Shown here in pieces: positions 25,038 to 32,389 of a stretch of DNA of 32,389 nucleotides. Numbering within the stretch: position 1 is the first letter of the stretch; the number at the start of each line of letters is the position of its first letter. Both the position numbers and the translations under genes were made by a program. The stretch is from Betaproteobacteria bacterium HGW-Betaproteobacteria-14 (GTDB lineage: Bacteria; Pseudomonadota; Gammaproteobacteria; Burkholderiales; Rhodocyclaceae): assembly GCA_002840845.1 (NCBI GenBank), contig PHCS01000027.1, forward strand, positions 1 through 32,389. The letters run 5' to 3'. The notes beneath the pieces were generated by a model, which saw nothing but the letters and a program-made list of their open reading frames with translations, did no database searches and had not been told where the DNA came from.

Positions 25038-25532
25038 TCAGGCTTCGGGCAGCGTCTTCGCCAGCACCTTCTCGGTCTGGCTGACGCGGAAATCGGCGAG
25101 CTTCTTCGCCAGCGCCTTGTCGGAGAGCGCCAGCATGGCCACGGCAAACAGCGCGGCATTGGTGGCGCCGGCCTCGCCGATGGCGAAGGTGGCGACGGGG
25201 ATGCCCGCGGGCATCTGCACCATCGAGAGCAGCGAATCGAGCCCCTGCAGGTGCTTGGAGGGCATCGGCACGGCGAGCACCGGCAGTTCGGTCTTCGCCG
25301 CCAGCACGCCGGCGAGATGCGCCGCGCCGCCGGCCGCGCCGATCAGCACCTTGATGCCGCGATCGTCCGCCATGCTGGCGTAGTCGAGGGCGGCGTCCGG
25401 CGTGCGGTGCGCGGAGAGCACCTTGGCTTCATAGGGCACGCCGAAGCGCTTGAGCGTCTCGGCGCAGGCTTTCATGACGGGCCAGTCGCTGTCCGAACCC
25501 ATGACGATGCCGACGAGGGGATGCTTGACCAT
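25038..25532 (-). CDS. purE: N5-carboxyaminoimidazole ribonucleotide mutase PurE
   Basis: A 164-aa class I PurE that converts N5-CAIR to CAIR in purine synthesis. Typical motifs are [13 protein letters not shown] near the N terminus, the active-site LSAHRTP and [16 protein letters not shown], then [20 protein letters not shown]. The length is normal for the family. It begins 19 bp after folD, so one-carbon and purine genes are grouped. The usual partner purK is not adjacent; tsaC occupies that position instead. Confidence 0.97.
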   Translation of the reverse strand: MVKHPLVGIVMGSDSDWPVMKACAETLKRFGVPYEAKVLSAHRTPDAALDYASMADDRGIKVLIGAAGGAAHLAGVLAAKTELPVLAVPMPSKHLQGLDSLLSMVQMPAGIPVATFAIGEAGATNAALFAVAMLALSDKALAKKLADFRVSQTEKVLAKTLPEA

Positions 25533-25551
25533 GGTTGTCTCCCTTGGAACG

Positions 25552-26406
25552 TTATTTGGCCGAGGCGCGGTCGGCGCTCTCGATGGTGTTGGCGAGCAGC
25601 ATGGTGATGGTCATCGGTCCGACGCCGCCGGGCACCGGGGTGATGAGCGAGGCCACCTCCTTCGCCGATTCGAAATCGACGTCGCCGCACAATTTCCCGT
25701 CCGGCAACCGATTGATGCCGACGTCGATGACCACCGCGCCGGGCTGGATCATGTCGCCGGTGATCATCTTCGGCTTGCCCACCGCCGCCACCAGGACGTC
25801 GGCGCGGCGCGTGTGGAAGGCAAGGTCCTTTGTCTGCGAGTGGCACACCGTGACGGTGGCGCTGGCGCCGATGAGCAGCAGCGTCATCGGCTTGCCGACG
25901 ATGTTGCTGCGGCCGACCACCACCGCCTCCTTGCCGCGCAGCGAGATGCCCTCGGCGCTGAGCATCTCCATGACGCCATAGGGCGTGCAGGAAATGAAGC
26001 GCGGATTGCCCTGCGCCAGCAGGCCGACGTTCTCGGCATGGAAGCCGTCGACATCCTTCTCGGCCGAAACGGCCTCCAGCACTTCGTCCTCGTCGAACTG
26101 CGGCGGCAGGGGCAACTGCACGAGGATGCCGTGGATGGCCGGATCGGCATTCAGCGCGGCGATCCTGTCGAGCACCTGCTGCGGCGGCGTGTCGGCGGGA
26201 AACTCGTATTTCTCCGAGTGCACGCCGACCGCCTCGCAGGCCTTGATCTTGTTGCGCACATAGACCTGGGAAGCCGGGTTCTCGCCGACCAGGATCACGG
26301 CCAGGCCGGGACGGCAGCCTTGGGCGGCCAGTTCGGCCGCGCGGTGGCGGAGGGATTCGCGCAGTTTCGCGGAAAGGACGTTGCCGTCGAGGATTTTCGC
26401 AGTCAT
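25552..26406 (-). CDS. folD: Bifunctional methylene-THF dehydrogenase/cyclohydrolase FolD
   Basis: A 284-aa cytosolic enzyme interconverting 5,10-methylene- and 10-formyl-tetrahydrofolate. Motifs are [19 protein letters not shown] with the active-site lysine, [14 protein letters not shown], the [12 protein letters not shown] segment, the Rossmann loop [13 protein letters not shown] and the C-terminal [14 protein letters not shown]. The length is standard. It stands 126 bp after iorB, across a palindromic repeat, and feeds formyl-THF to the purine pathway represented by the next gene, purE. Confidence 0.97.
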   Translation of the reverse strand: MTAKILDGNVLSAKLRESLRHRAAELAAQGCRPGLAVILVGENPASQVYVRNKIKACEAVGVHSEKYEFPADTPPQQVLDRIAALNADPAIHGILVQLPLPPQFDEDEVLEAVSAEKDVDGFHAENVGLLAQGNPRFISCTPYGVMEMLSAEGISLRGKEAVVVGRSNIVGKPMTLLLIGASATVTVCHSQTKDLAFHTRRADVLVAAVGKPKMITGDMIQPGAVVIDVGINRLPDGKLCGDVDFESAKEVASLITPVPGGVGPMTITMLLANTIESADRASAK

Positions 26407-26468
26407 GGCAGTCGGAAATGAAGGCGGAGCCCGGAGGCTCCGCGGAATGAGGCTATTTTACCCGCCCC

Positions 26469-26525
26469 GTCATTCCCGCGGAAGCGGGAATCCAAAGGCG
26501 CATGGGTTCACGCCTGCGCGGGAAC
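26469..26525. repeat. Palindromic intergenic repeat (ATTCCCGC type)
   Basis: ATTCCCGC (26472-26479) and GCGGGAAT (26484-26491) form a perfect stem inside GTCATTCCCGCGGAAGCGGG. This is the dispersed repeat common in betaproteobacteria and Neisseria. An imperfect second palindrome (GTTCACGC...GCGGGAAC, 26506-26525) follows. It lies between iorB and folD and may end the ior transcript. Confidence 0.65.
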
Positions 26526-26532
26526 GGCAAGC

Positions 26533-27144
26533 CTAGGCCGTCGCCGGCGTCGCCGCCTGCGCCGCGGTGCGGCCGGCAGCGAAGGCCTTGCGGTTCATCT
26601 CGACCACGTTCTCGCCCTTGCGCGCGAAGCGCTTGACGATGCACTCGAGCAGCACCTCGGCCGAGAACGGCAGCTGGTCGGCGATGGCGCCGAGCATCAC
26701 GGTGTTGCCCAGGCGCAGGTCGCCCAGGTCGCGGGCAATCGTGGCGGCATCGAAGGAAACGGTCTTCACGCCACGCGCGCGCATGTCGCCGATGGGGTCG
26801 TCCGGATACTTGAACAGGCCCAGTTCAACCACCGGCGGCACCAGGCGCGCATCGTTCACCAGCGCCATGGCGCCGGGCTTGAGGTAGTGGGCCCAGCGCA
26901 GCGCCTCGGCCGCCTCGAAGCCGAGCAGCACGTCGGCGGTGCCCGGCGCGATCTGCGGCGAGAGCACCTTGGGGCCGAAGCGCAGGTGCGAAGTGACGAC
27001 GCCGCCGCGCTGCGACATGCCGGCGACTTCGGTCTTCTTCACGTCGTGGCCCTCGGCGATGGCCGCCTCGGAAAGAATTTCGGTGGCCGTCATGACGCCC
27101 TGGCCGCCGATGCCGCATACAAGAATGTTCGTTGTGTTCGGCAT
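26533..27144 (-). CDS. iorB: Indolepyruvate:ferredoxin oxidoreductase beta subunit
   Basis: A 203-aa gamma-type 2-oxoacid oxidoreductase subunit. It starts with NILVCGIGGQGVMTATEIL, the family signature, followed by EVAGMSQRGGVVTSHLRFG. The gene begins seven bases after the iorA stop, with GAGG just upstream, so the two are co-expressed. With IorA it oxidises aryl pyruvates (from Trp, Phe, Tyr) to aryl-acetyl-CoA using ferredoxin, or runs in reverse. The C-terminal Ala-rich tail (AAQAATPATA) is of no known function. Confidence 0.93.
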   Translation of the reverse strand: MPNTTNILVCGIGGQGVMTATEILSEAAIAEGHDVKKTEVAGMSQRGGVVTSHLRFGPKVLSPQIAPGTADVLLGFEAAEALRWAHYLKPGAMALVNDARLVPPVVELGLFKYPDDPIGDMRARGVKTVSFDAATIARDLGDLRLGNTVMLGAIADQLPFSAEVLLECIVKRFARKGENVVEMNRKAFAAGRTAAQAATPATA

Positions 27145-27151
27145 GCTGACC

Positions 27152-29023
27152 TCAAGCGGGCTGGATGGAAATGACCTGGCCGGCCGGGGCGAAATGCACG
27201 ATCGCCTCCGGCGCGCAGGGCTGCACGCACAGGCCGCAGCCGGTGCAGGCGACGCTGTCGATGCGCGTGAAAGCGAGATCGACTTCCTTGCCCGAGGCCT
27301 TCACGACCTTTTCGCGGCGTGTGACGTGGATGGCCGGGCAGCCGACCTCGACGCAGTTGCCGCAGCCGGTGCACTTGTCCTCCTCGACGACATACGGCCT
27401 GAACGGCTTGAAGTCCTCGGTCAGCACGCAGGGGCGGTTGGCGATGATGACCGAGACGTCGTCGATCTTCGTCTCGTCGCGCACGGTCTTGAACAGCACC
27501 GGCAGCTCGTAGGGGTCGACCACCCTGATGCGCTCCGGTTTGACGCCGAGCGCCTCGATGAGCTTCGGAAAGTCGATGCGCGGCGCCTGCAGGCCGTGGA
27601 TGTCGCGGCCGTTGGCCGGCGTGTTCTGGCCGCCGGTCATGCCCACCGTGCCGTTGTCGAGCAGCAGGATGGTGACGTTGCCGCGGTTCCAGGTGATGTC
27701 GAGCAGGCCCTGCATGCCCATGTGCATGAAGGTCGAGTCGCCGATGACGGCGACGATGCGCTTGTTCCTGTCGGCCTCGCCGCGGCCCTTGTCCATGCCG
27801 AGCGCCACGCCCATCGAGGCGCCCATGCAGATGGTCGAGTCGAGTGAGTTCCACGGGTGGCCGGCGCCCAAGGTGTAGCAGCCGATGTCGCCGGCGATGG
27901 TCAGGTTCTTCAGCTGCGACAGCGTGTAGTAGATGCCCATGTGCGGGCAGGAGGCGCACAGGGTGGGCGGGCGCGGAAAGAGCGGCGGCAGCGATTGCGC
28001 CGACTCCGGCTCGGGCGCCGCTTCCTTGCGCAGCAGGCGCTCGATGGCCGGCTTCACCACCTCGGGGGCGAGCTCGCCCGTGCGCGGCAGGATGTCCTTG
28101 CCATGCACGGCAAAGCCGGCGGCCTTCAGTTCCGTCTCGAGGACCGGCTCGACTTCCTCCACCACCACGACGGCGTCGGCCATCTGCGCCAGGGCCGCCA
28201 CTTTCTCCAGCGGCCAGGGATAGGAGAATCCCAGCTTCAGCAGCGGCGCATCGGGAAAGGCCTCGCGCACGTGCATGTAGGCAGGGCCGCTGGTGATGAA
28301 GGCGACGCGGCGGTCCGTGCCCGGCTCCAGCACGTTGAGCGGCGACTGGTCGGAGAGGCGCTTCAGTTCCTGTTCGCGCTGGAACATCAGCGGAATGCGC
28401 CGCTTGGCGTGGCCGGGCACCATCACCCAGCGCTCGGCGTTCTTGGAGAAGCCCGTGGCCTTGTGCTCGACGCGCTCACCGACCTTGACCAGCCCCTTGA
28501 CGTGACAGATGCGCGAGGTCAGGCGCAGGATCACCGGCACCTGGTATTCCTCCGACAGCTCGAAGGCGTAGCGGGCCATGTCGTAGGCTTCCTGCGAGTC
28601 GGACGGCTCGAGCATCGGCACGTGGGCGAAGCGGCCCCAGTGGCGCGAATCCTGCTCGTTCTGCGAGGAGGACAGGCCGACGTCGTCGGCGACGGCGATG
28701 ACCAGGCCGCCCGCGACACCGGTCAGCGTCAGCGTCATCAGCGCGTCGGAGGCGACGTTCAGGCCGACGTGCTTCATGGCGCTGAAGGAACGCGAGCCCA
28801 TCATCGAGGCGCCGATGGCGACTTCCAGCGATACCTTCTCGTTCACCGACCACTCGGTATAGATGTCGGGATAGGTGGCCAGCACCTCCATCATCTCGGT
28901 CGCCGGCGTGCCGGGATAGCCCGCCGCGACTTTCGCCCCCGACTCCCACACCGCGCGCGCCACGGCTTCGTTGCCCGACATCAACTGCCGGCTCGCCGCC
29001 GGCGCTGGCATGACTGCCGCCAT
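27152..29023 (-). CDS. iorA: Indolepyruvate:ferredoxin oxidoreductase alpha subunit
   Basis: A 623-aa subunit from the ATG at 29023, which has AGGG eight bases upstream. A GTG at 29032 is in frame but overlaps that site. Domains in order: pyrimidine-binding domain (GNEAVARAVWESGAKVAAGY, PGTPATEMME), a middle domain, the TPP-binding domain (CPHMGIYYTLSQLKN, GDIGCYTLGAGHPW, VIGDSTFMHMG, LLDNGTVGMTG) and a C-terminal ferredoxin domain. The last has two 4Fe-4S motifs (CTGCGNCVEVGCP and CTGCGLCVQPCAP). The enzyme is oxygen-sensitive in known cases and works in anaerobic aromatic amino acid breakdown. An FNR-type site lies upstream. Confidence 0.95.
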   Translation of the reverse strand: MAAVMPAPAASRQLMSGNEAVARAVWESGAKVAAGYPGTPATEMMEVLATYPDIYTEWSVNEKVSLEVAIGASMMGSRSFSAMKHVGLNVASDALMTLTLTGVAGGLVIAVADDVGLSSSQNEQDSRHWGRFAHVPMLEPSDSQEAYDMARYAFELSEEYQVPVILRLTSRICHVKGLVKVGERVEHKATGFSKNAERWVMVPGHAKRRIPLMFQREQELKRLSDQSPLNVLEPGTDRRVAFITSGPAYMHVREAFPDAPLLKLGFSYPWPLEKVAALAQMADAVVVVEEVEPVLETELKAAGFAVHGKDILPRTGELAPEVVKPAIERLLRKEAAPEPESAQSLPPLFPRPPTLCASCPHMGIYYTLSQLKNLTIAGDIGCYTLGAGHPWNSLDSTICMGASMGVALGMDKGRGEADRNKRIVAVIGDSTFMHMGMQGLLDITWNRGNVTILLLDNGTVGMTGGQNTPANGRDIHGLQAPRIDFPKLIEALGVKPERIRVVDPYELPVLFKTVRDETKIDDVSVIIANRPCVLTEDFKPFRPYVVEEDKCTGCGNCVEVGCPAIHVTRREKVVKASGKEVDLAFTRIDSVACTGCGLCVQPCAPEAIVHFAPAGQVISIQPA

Positions 29024-29064
29024 CTGTCCCACCCTATTGAAAAATATGAAAAAGAAAGGCTTGA

Positions 29065-29106
29065 AAACTACCGTGCAAACGGCTCGCAGCCCTTGATACA
29101 GGTCAA
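29065..29106 (-). promoter_or_regulatory. FNR/ANR-type operator and -10 box of iorAB
   Basis: On the minus strand, TTGACCTGTATCAA (29106-29093) differs by one base from the FNR consensus TTGATnnnnATCAA. A TAGTTT hexamer at 29070-29065 stands where the -10 box of a class II FNR promoter should be if the operator is centred at -41.5. That puts the start of transcription near 29058, 35 bases before the iorA ATG. The arrangement predicts activation without oxygen. Confidence 0.65.
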
Positions 29107-29155
29107 TGGTGATTCAGTCAGTGCGCTGAATCGGGAAGACGGCGCGACGGCTTGG

Positions 29156-30457
29156 TCACGCCAGTGGCGAGGTGACGCGCCAGGCAGGGAATTCGACGCT
29201 GAAGGTGCTGCCGACGCCCGGCTCCGAGCGAATTTTCAGGTCGGCCTGGTGGCGCATGAGGACGTGCTTGACGATGGACAGGCCAAGGCCCGTGCCGCCC
29301 GTCTCGCGCGAGCGGCTGCGATCGACCCGGTAGAAGCGCTCGGCCAGGCGCGGCAGGTGCTCCTCGGCGATACCGATGCCGCTGTCCTCGACGCTGTAGA
29401 CGCCCCTGCCCTCGCGCAAAACCCAGCGCAGGACGATGCGGCCACCCTCCGGGGTATAGCGCACGGCATTGCTGACGAGATTGGAGAAGGCGCTGCGCAA
29501 CTCCTCGCGGCTGCCTTTCAGCTGCGCCGGCTGAACCTCGCAGGTGATCGAATGGCGGCCGGCGGAGAGCCGGCGCGCCTCGTCGGCGACATCGAAGATC
29601 AGGTCGCGCACGTCCAGCGTTTCCTCGCGCAGGGCGTAGGTCTCGGATTCGAGCCGGGAGAGCACGAGCAGGTCGTCCACCAGGCTCAGCATGCGCCGGG
29701 CCTGGCCGTCCATGATCCCGATCTGCTGCCGGGAAGCGGCAGGATCCGGATCGGGCTCGGCCAGCATGTGCTCGAGAAAGCCGGCGATCACCGTCAGCGG
29801 CGTACGCAGTTCGTGGGAAACGTTGGCGACGAAATCCCGCCGCATCGCCTCGGTGCGCGCGATCTGCGTCACGTCGAAGCTGATCAACAGCTTGCGATCC
29901 TTGCCGAAGCGCAGGGTTTCGAGCGAAAGGTCCAGGTCCTTGCGGCCCAACGGGCTGCACTGCAGCGACTCGCCCGGCAAGGCATTGGCGATGAATTCGG
30001 CAAAGCGCGGCAGCCGCACCAGGTTGGCGATCAGCAATCCCCGGTCGCTCTCGCCGTTCAGCCCGAGCTGACTTTCGGCAGCGCGGTTGCACCAGAGGAT
30101 GCGATCGTCGGCATCGAGGAATACCAGCCCATCGGGATAGACCTCGGCCGCCTGGCTGAAGACTTCGAAGTCGGCCACGATCCGCTCGCGCTTCTTTTCC
30201 TCGTCGCGCCGCAGGCGGTGTAGCGCGATGAAGGCATCGCCCCACGCGCCCCAGGCATCGGGCAGATTCCTGCCCTCCGGCTGCTTCAGCCATGCCTGCA
30301 GGCGGGACAGGTTGGCGACATGGGACATGACCACCAGCAGCAGTCCGGCGCAGGCCAACGCCAGGCCGGCGGCCAAGCCGAGCCAGGCACCGCCGATCAG
30401 GGCGAGCAGCGCGATGGCGCTGAGGCGCAACAGGAAGATGATCCAGGCCGAGGTCAC
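29156..30457 (-). CDS. phoR: Phosphate-regulon sensor histidine kinase PhoR
   Basis: A 433-aa membrane kinase. Residues about 4-48 give two hydrophobic segments with no large periplasmic loop, as usual for PhoR. A PAS domain spans about 95-195 (VYPDGLVFLDADDRILWCNRAAE). The phospho-acceptor H215 lies in FVANVSHELRTPLTVI. The ATPase domain has N box NLVSNAVRYTPEGG, G1 VEDSGIGIAEEHL, F box ERFYRVD and G2 GGTGLGLSIVKH. It starts three bases after phoB, so they form one unit. It phosphorylates PhoB under phosphate shortage; PstSCAB and PhoU keep it inactive when phosphate is plentiful. Confidence 0.96.
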   Translation of the reverse strand: MTSAWIIFLLRLSAIALLALIGGAWLGLAAGLALACAGLLLVVMSHVANLSRLQAWLKQPEGRNLPDAWGAWGDAFIALHRLRRDEEKKRERIVADFEVFSQAAEVYPDGLVFLDADDRILWCNRAAESQLGLNGESDRGLLIANLVRLPRFAEFIANALPGESLQCSPLGRKDLDLSLETLRFGKDRKLLISFDVTQIARTEAMRRDFVANVSHELRTPLTVIAGFLEHMLAEPDPDPAASRQQIGIMDGQARRMLSLVDDLLVLSRLESETYALREETLDVRDLIFDVADEARRLSAGRHSITCEVQPAQLKGSREELRSAFSNLVSNAVRYTPEGGRIVLRWVLREGRGVYSVEDSGIGIAEEHLPRLAERFYRVDRSRSRETGGTGLGLSIVKHVLMRHQADLKIRSEPGVGSTFSVEFPAWRVTSPLA

Positions 30458-30460
30458 GGT

Positions 30461-31141
30461 TCAGACAGCCAAACGGTAGCCCGCGCCGCGCACGGTTTCT
30501 ATGTGGGATTCGCCCTCGGCGCCAAGCGCCTGGCGCAGGCGGCGCACATGCACGTCCACGGTGCGCTCCTCGATATAGACCTGGTCGCCCCATACCTTGT
30601 CGAGCAGCTGGGCGCGGCTGAAGACGCGGCCGGGATGGGCCATGAGGAAACGCAGCAGGCGGAATTCGGTCGGCGCCATCTCCAGTTGCCGGCCATTCAG
30701 CGCGACTTCGTGACTGGCCGGATCGAGCCGCAGCGTTCCGACAGTCAATGCGGCCTCGGCAGCATGCGGCGCGCGCCTGCGCAACACCGCATTGATGCGG
30801 GCCACCAGTTCGCGCGGGCTGAACGGCTTGACGAGATAGTCGTCGGCGCCGGACTCGAGCCCGGCGACGCGGTCGCCCTCCTCGCCGCGCGCGGTGACCA
30901 CGATGATGGGCAGGTCCGCGCAACGCGCATCGCGCCGCAACTGGCGGGCGAAGGCGATGCCGGACATCTTCGGCAGCATCCAGTCGATGAGCACGACATC
31001 GGGCAGCGCCCCGCGCAATGCGGCAGCGCCTTCTTCCGCCGAGGAAACAATGGTCGGCGCGAAGCCGGACTTCTCCAGGGTGAAGCGCAGCAGCGCCTGG
31101 ATGGCCGGGTCGTCCTCGACGACCAGCACCCGGCCGACCAT
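30461..31141 (-). CDS. phoB: Phosphate-regulon response regulator PhoB
   Basis: A 226-aa OmpR-family regulator from the ATG at 31141, with AGGAG about ten bases upstream; an open frame to 31201 has no ribosome site. The receiver domain has the acidic pair in VLVVEDDPAIQ, phospho-acceptor D53 in VVLIDWMLPKMSG, and the conserved K in DDYLVKPFSPRELVARI. The C-terminal winged helix (EMAPTEFRLLRFLMAHPGRV to TVDVHVRRLRQAL) binds pho boxes. The length matches E. coli PhoB (229). It lies between phoU and phoR. Confidence 0.96.
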   Translation of the reverse strand: MVGRVLVVEDDPAIQALLRFTLEKSGFAPTIVSSAEEGAAALRGALPDVVLIDWMLPKMSGIAFARQLRRDARCADLPIIVVTARGEEGDRVAGLESGADDYLVKPFSPRELVARINAVLRRRAPHAAEAALTVGTLRLDPASHEVALNGRQLEMAPTEFRLLRFLMAHPGRVFSRAQLLDKVWGDQVYIEERTVDVHVRRLRQALGAEGESHIETVRGAGYRLAV

Positions 31142-31145
31142 TGCG

Positions 31146-31859
31146 TCAGCGCTCCTCGTCCGTTGCACCTCGCCGGCGTTCTTTGCCGGTGTGCCGCACA
31201 TCGGTGCCGCGCACGATGTAGATCACCTGCTCGGCGATGTTCTTGGCGTGGTCGCCGATGCGCTCGATGGCCTTGGCGACCCAGACGATCTCCAGCGCGG
31301 TGGAGATGGTGCGCGGGTCTTCCATCATGAAGGTGATGAGCTGGCGCAGGATGCCGCGGAACTCGGTGTCGATGAGCGCGTCCTCGCTGATGATGCGCTC
31401 GGCCTCGTCGGGGTCGAGCCGCGCCATGGCATCGAGGGCGCGCCGCAGTTGCGCCACGGCAAGGTCGCCGGAGCGGCGCACCTCCGCCTGGAGCGGAATC
31501 TGCATCCCGCGCCGATCATGGATCAGCTTGGCCATGCGGGTGATCTTTTCCGCCTCGTCGCCCATGCGCTCGAGGTCGGTGACGGCCTTGCTCACGCCCA
31601 TGATGAGGCGCAGGTCGCGCGCCGCAGGCTGGCGCCGCGCTACGATGTGCACGCAAAGATCGTCGATGTCGACCTCGTAGGCGTTGACGCGCAGCTCGGT
31701 GTCGGCCACCTCGGCCATGCGCTCGGTGTCGCCGCTGGAAAAGCACTCGATGGCGGCAAGGATCTGCGCCTCGACGACGCCGCCCATCTGCAGGACGCGC
31801 GCGCGCACGTCCTCGAGGTCGGAGTCGTATTGCTTGGAAAAATGTTCGCTCTGGGGCAT
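31146..31859 (-). CDS. phoU: Phosphate transport regulator PhoU
   Basis: A 237-aa protein from the ATG at 31859; the frame is open to 31943, but that would overlap pstB. It consists of two three-helix PhoU domains with the metal-binding motifs LERMGDEAEKI (first repeat) and IERIGDHAKNIAEQVIY (second repeat). PhoU links the PstSCAB transporter to PhoR and represses the pho regulon when phosphate is high. It sits 19 bp after pstB and 4 bp before phoB. Confidence 0.96.
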   Translation of the reverse strand: MPQSEHFSKQYDSDLEDVRARVLQMGGVVEAQILAAIECFSSGDTERMAEVADTELRVNAYEVDIDDLCVHIVARRQPAARDLRLIMGVSKAVTDLERMGDEAEKITRMAKLIHDRRGMQIPLQAEVRRSGDLAVAQLRRALDAMARLDPDEAERIISEDALIDTEFRGILRQLITFMMEDPRTISTALEIVWVAKAIERIGDHAKNIAEQVIYIVRGTDVRHTGKERRRGATDEER

Positions 31860-31878
31860 GAGGGCTCCAATGACAACG

Positions 31879-32389
31879 TTAGCCGAAACGGCCGGTGATA
31901 TAGGCTTCCGTCTGCGGGTTCTTCGGCTTGATGAATATATCATCGGTCCAGCCGAACTCGACCAGCTCGCCGATGTACATGTAGGCGGTGAAGTCGGAGA
32001 CGCGCGCCGCCTGCTGCATGTTGTGCGTGACGATGAGGATGGTCACGCGCTGCTTCAACTCGGTGATCAGTTCCTCTATGCTGGCCGTGGCGATCGGGTC
32101 GAGCGCCGAAGTCGGCTCGTCGAAGAGCAGGATTTCCGGCTCGGTGGCCAGTGCGCGCGCGATGCACAGGCGCTGCTGCTGGCCGCCGGACAGGTTGAAG
32201 GCCATGTCCTGCAGGCGGTCCTTCACCTCGCTCCACAGGGCAGCGCCGCGCAGGGCCTCCTCCACCTTCTCCTCGAGGACGACGCGGCGATTGACGCCGC
32301 GCACACGCAGGCCGTAGGCGACGTTCTCGAAGATGGTCTTGGGGAAGGGGTTGGGCTTCTGGAACACCATCGACAGGCGCATGCGCACT
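31879..32389 (-). CDS. pstB: Phosphate ABC transporter ATPase PstB, N-terminal part outside window
   Basis: The C-terminal 170 or so residues of PstB; the Walker A part lies right of the window. Present are the Q loop [16 protein letters not shown], the ABC signature [15 protein letters not shown], Walker [15 protein letters not shown] and the switch histidine [13 protein letters not shown]. The ending [10 protein letters not shown] is typical of PstB. It powers high-affinity phosphate uptake with PstSCA, presumably encoded further right, and heads the phoU-phoB-phoR genes on the same strand. Confidence 0.96.
   Translation of the reverse strand, partial: VRMRLSMVFQKPNPFPKTIFENVAYGLRVRGVNRRVVLEEKVEEALRGAALWSEVKDRLQDMAFNLSGGQQQRLCIARALATEPEILLFDEPTSALDPIATASIEELITELKQRVTILIVTHNMQQAARVSDFTAYMYIGELVEFGWTDDIFIKPKNPQTEAYITGRFG

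Overview
The window is high-GC and gene-dense and looks like a betaproteobacterial chromosome, plausibly from the Rhodocyclales. The phosphate module order pstB-phoU-phoB-phoR, the purE/folD/Sua5 set, an indolepyruvate:ferredoxin oxidoreductase and large RHS/IPT surface proteins all fit this. The lineage is inferred from gene content and style, not from a marker gene.

Layout. (1) Positions 1-9364, minus strand: three genes for exported, repeat-rich proteins. In transcription order these are a YD-repeat/IPT protein, a glycine-rich secreted protein, and a very large beta-propeller/IPT/RHS protein cut by the left window edge. (2) 9365-23798: an accessory island. It opens with about 0.6 kb of AT-richer non-coding DNA. 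Then comes a tightly packed plus-strand operon of a small winged-helix gene followed by mksF-mksE-mksB-mksG (the JetABCD/Wadjet plan: an SMC condensin with a TOPRIM-type nuclease, known to act against plasmids). Next are three small regulatory-looking genes, and then a Tn7-like transposition operon: a fused tnsA-tnsB, tnsC, and a tniQ/tnsD-family target selector. The operon's downstream end abuts the 3' end of a tRNA-Ala(CGC) gene, across a short stretch of repeated 20-bp sites and two strong hairpins. (3) 23799-32389, all minus strand: ordinary chromosome. It carries tRNA-Ala, Sua5-type tsaC, purE, folD, iorB, iorA, phoR, phoB, phoU and the 3' part of pstB.

How the parts work together. The Mks/Wadjet genes overlap by 4-20 bp, so they are almost certainly one transcript. 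The tns genes are likewise joined by ATGA overlaps. The simplest reading is a Tn7-like element, or its remnant, that chose the tRNA-Ala 3' side as its target and carries a plasmid-defence condensin as cargo. The distal transposon end could not be located by eye, so the cargo claim is an inference. The pst/pho genes form the usual phosphate-starvation operon. The ior operon has a well-placed FNR/ANR-type operator, suggesting anaerobic control.

Most unusual details: the natural TnsA-TnsB fusion; a 37-bp direct duplication at the start of that gene that encloses a fragment of a tyrosine recombinase active site and separates the Shine-Dalgarno from the real start; and an extra winged-helix gene fused operonically to the Wadjet/Mks genes.
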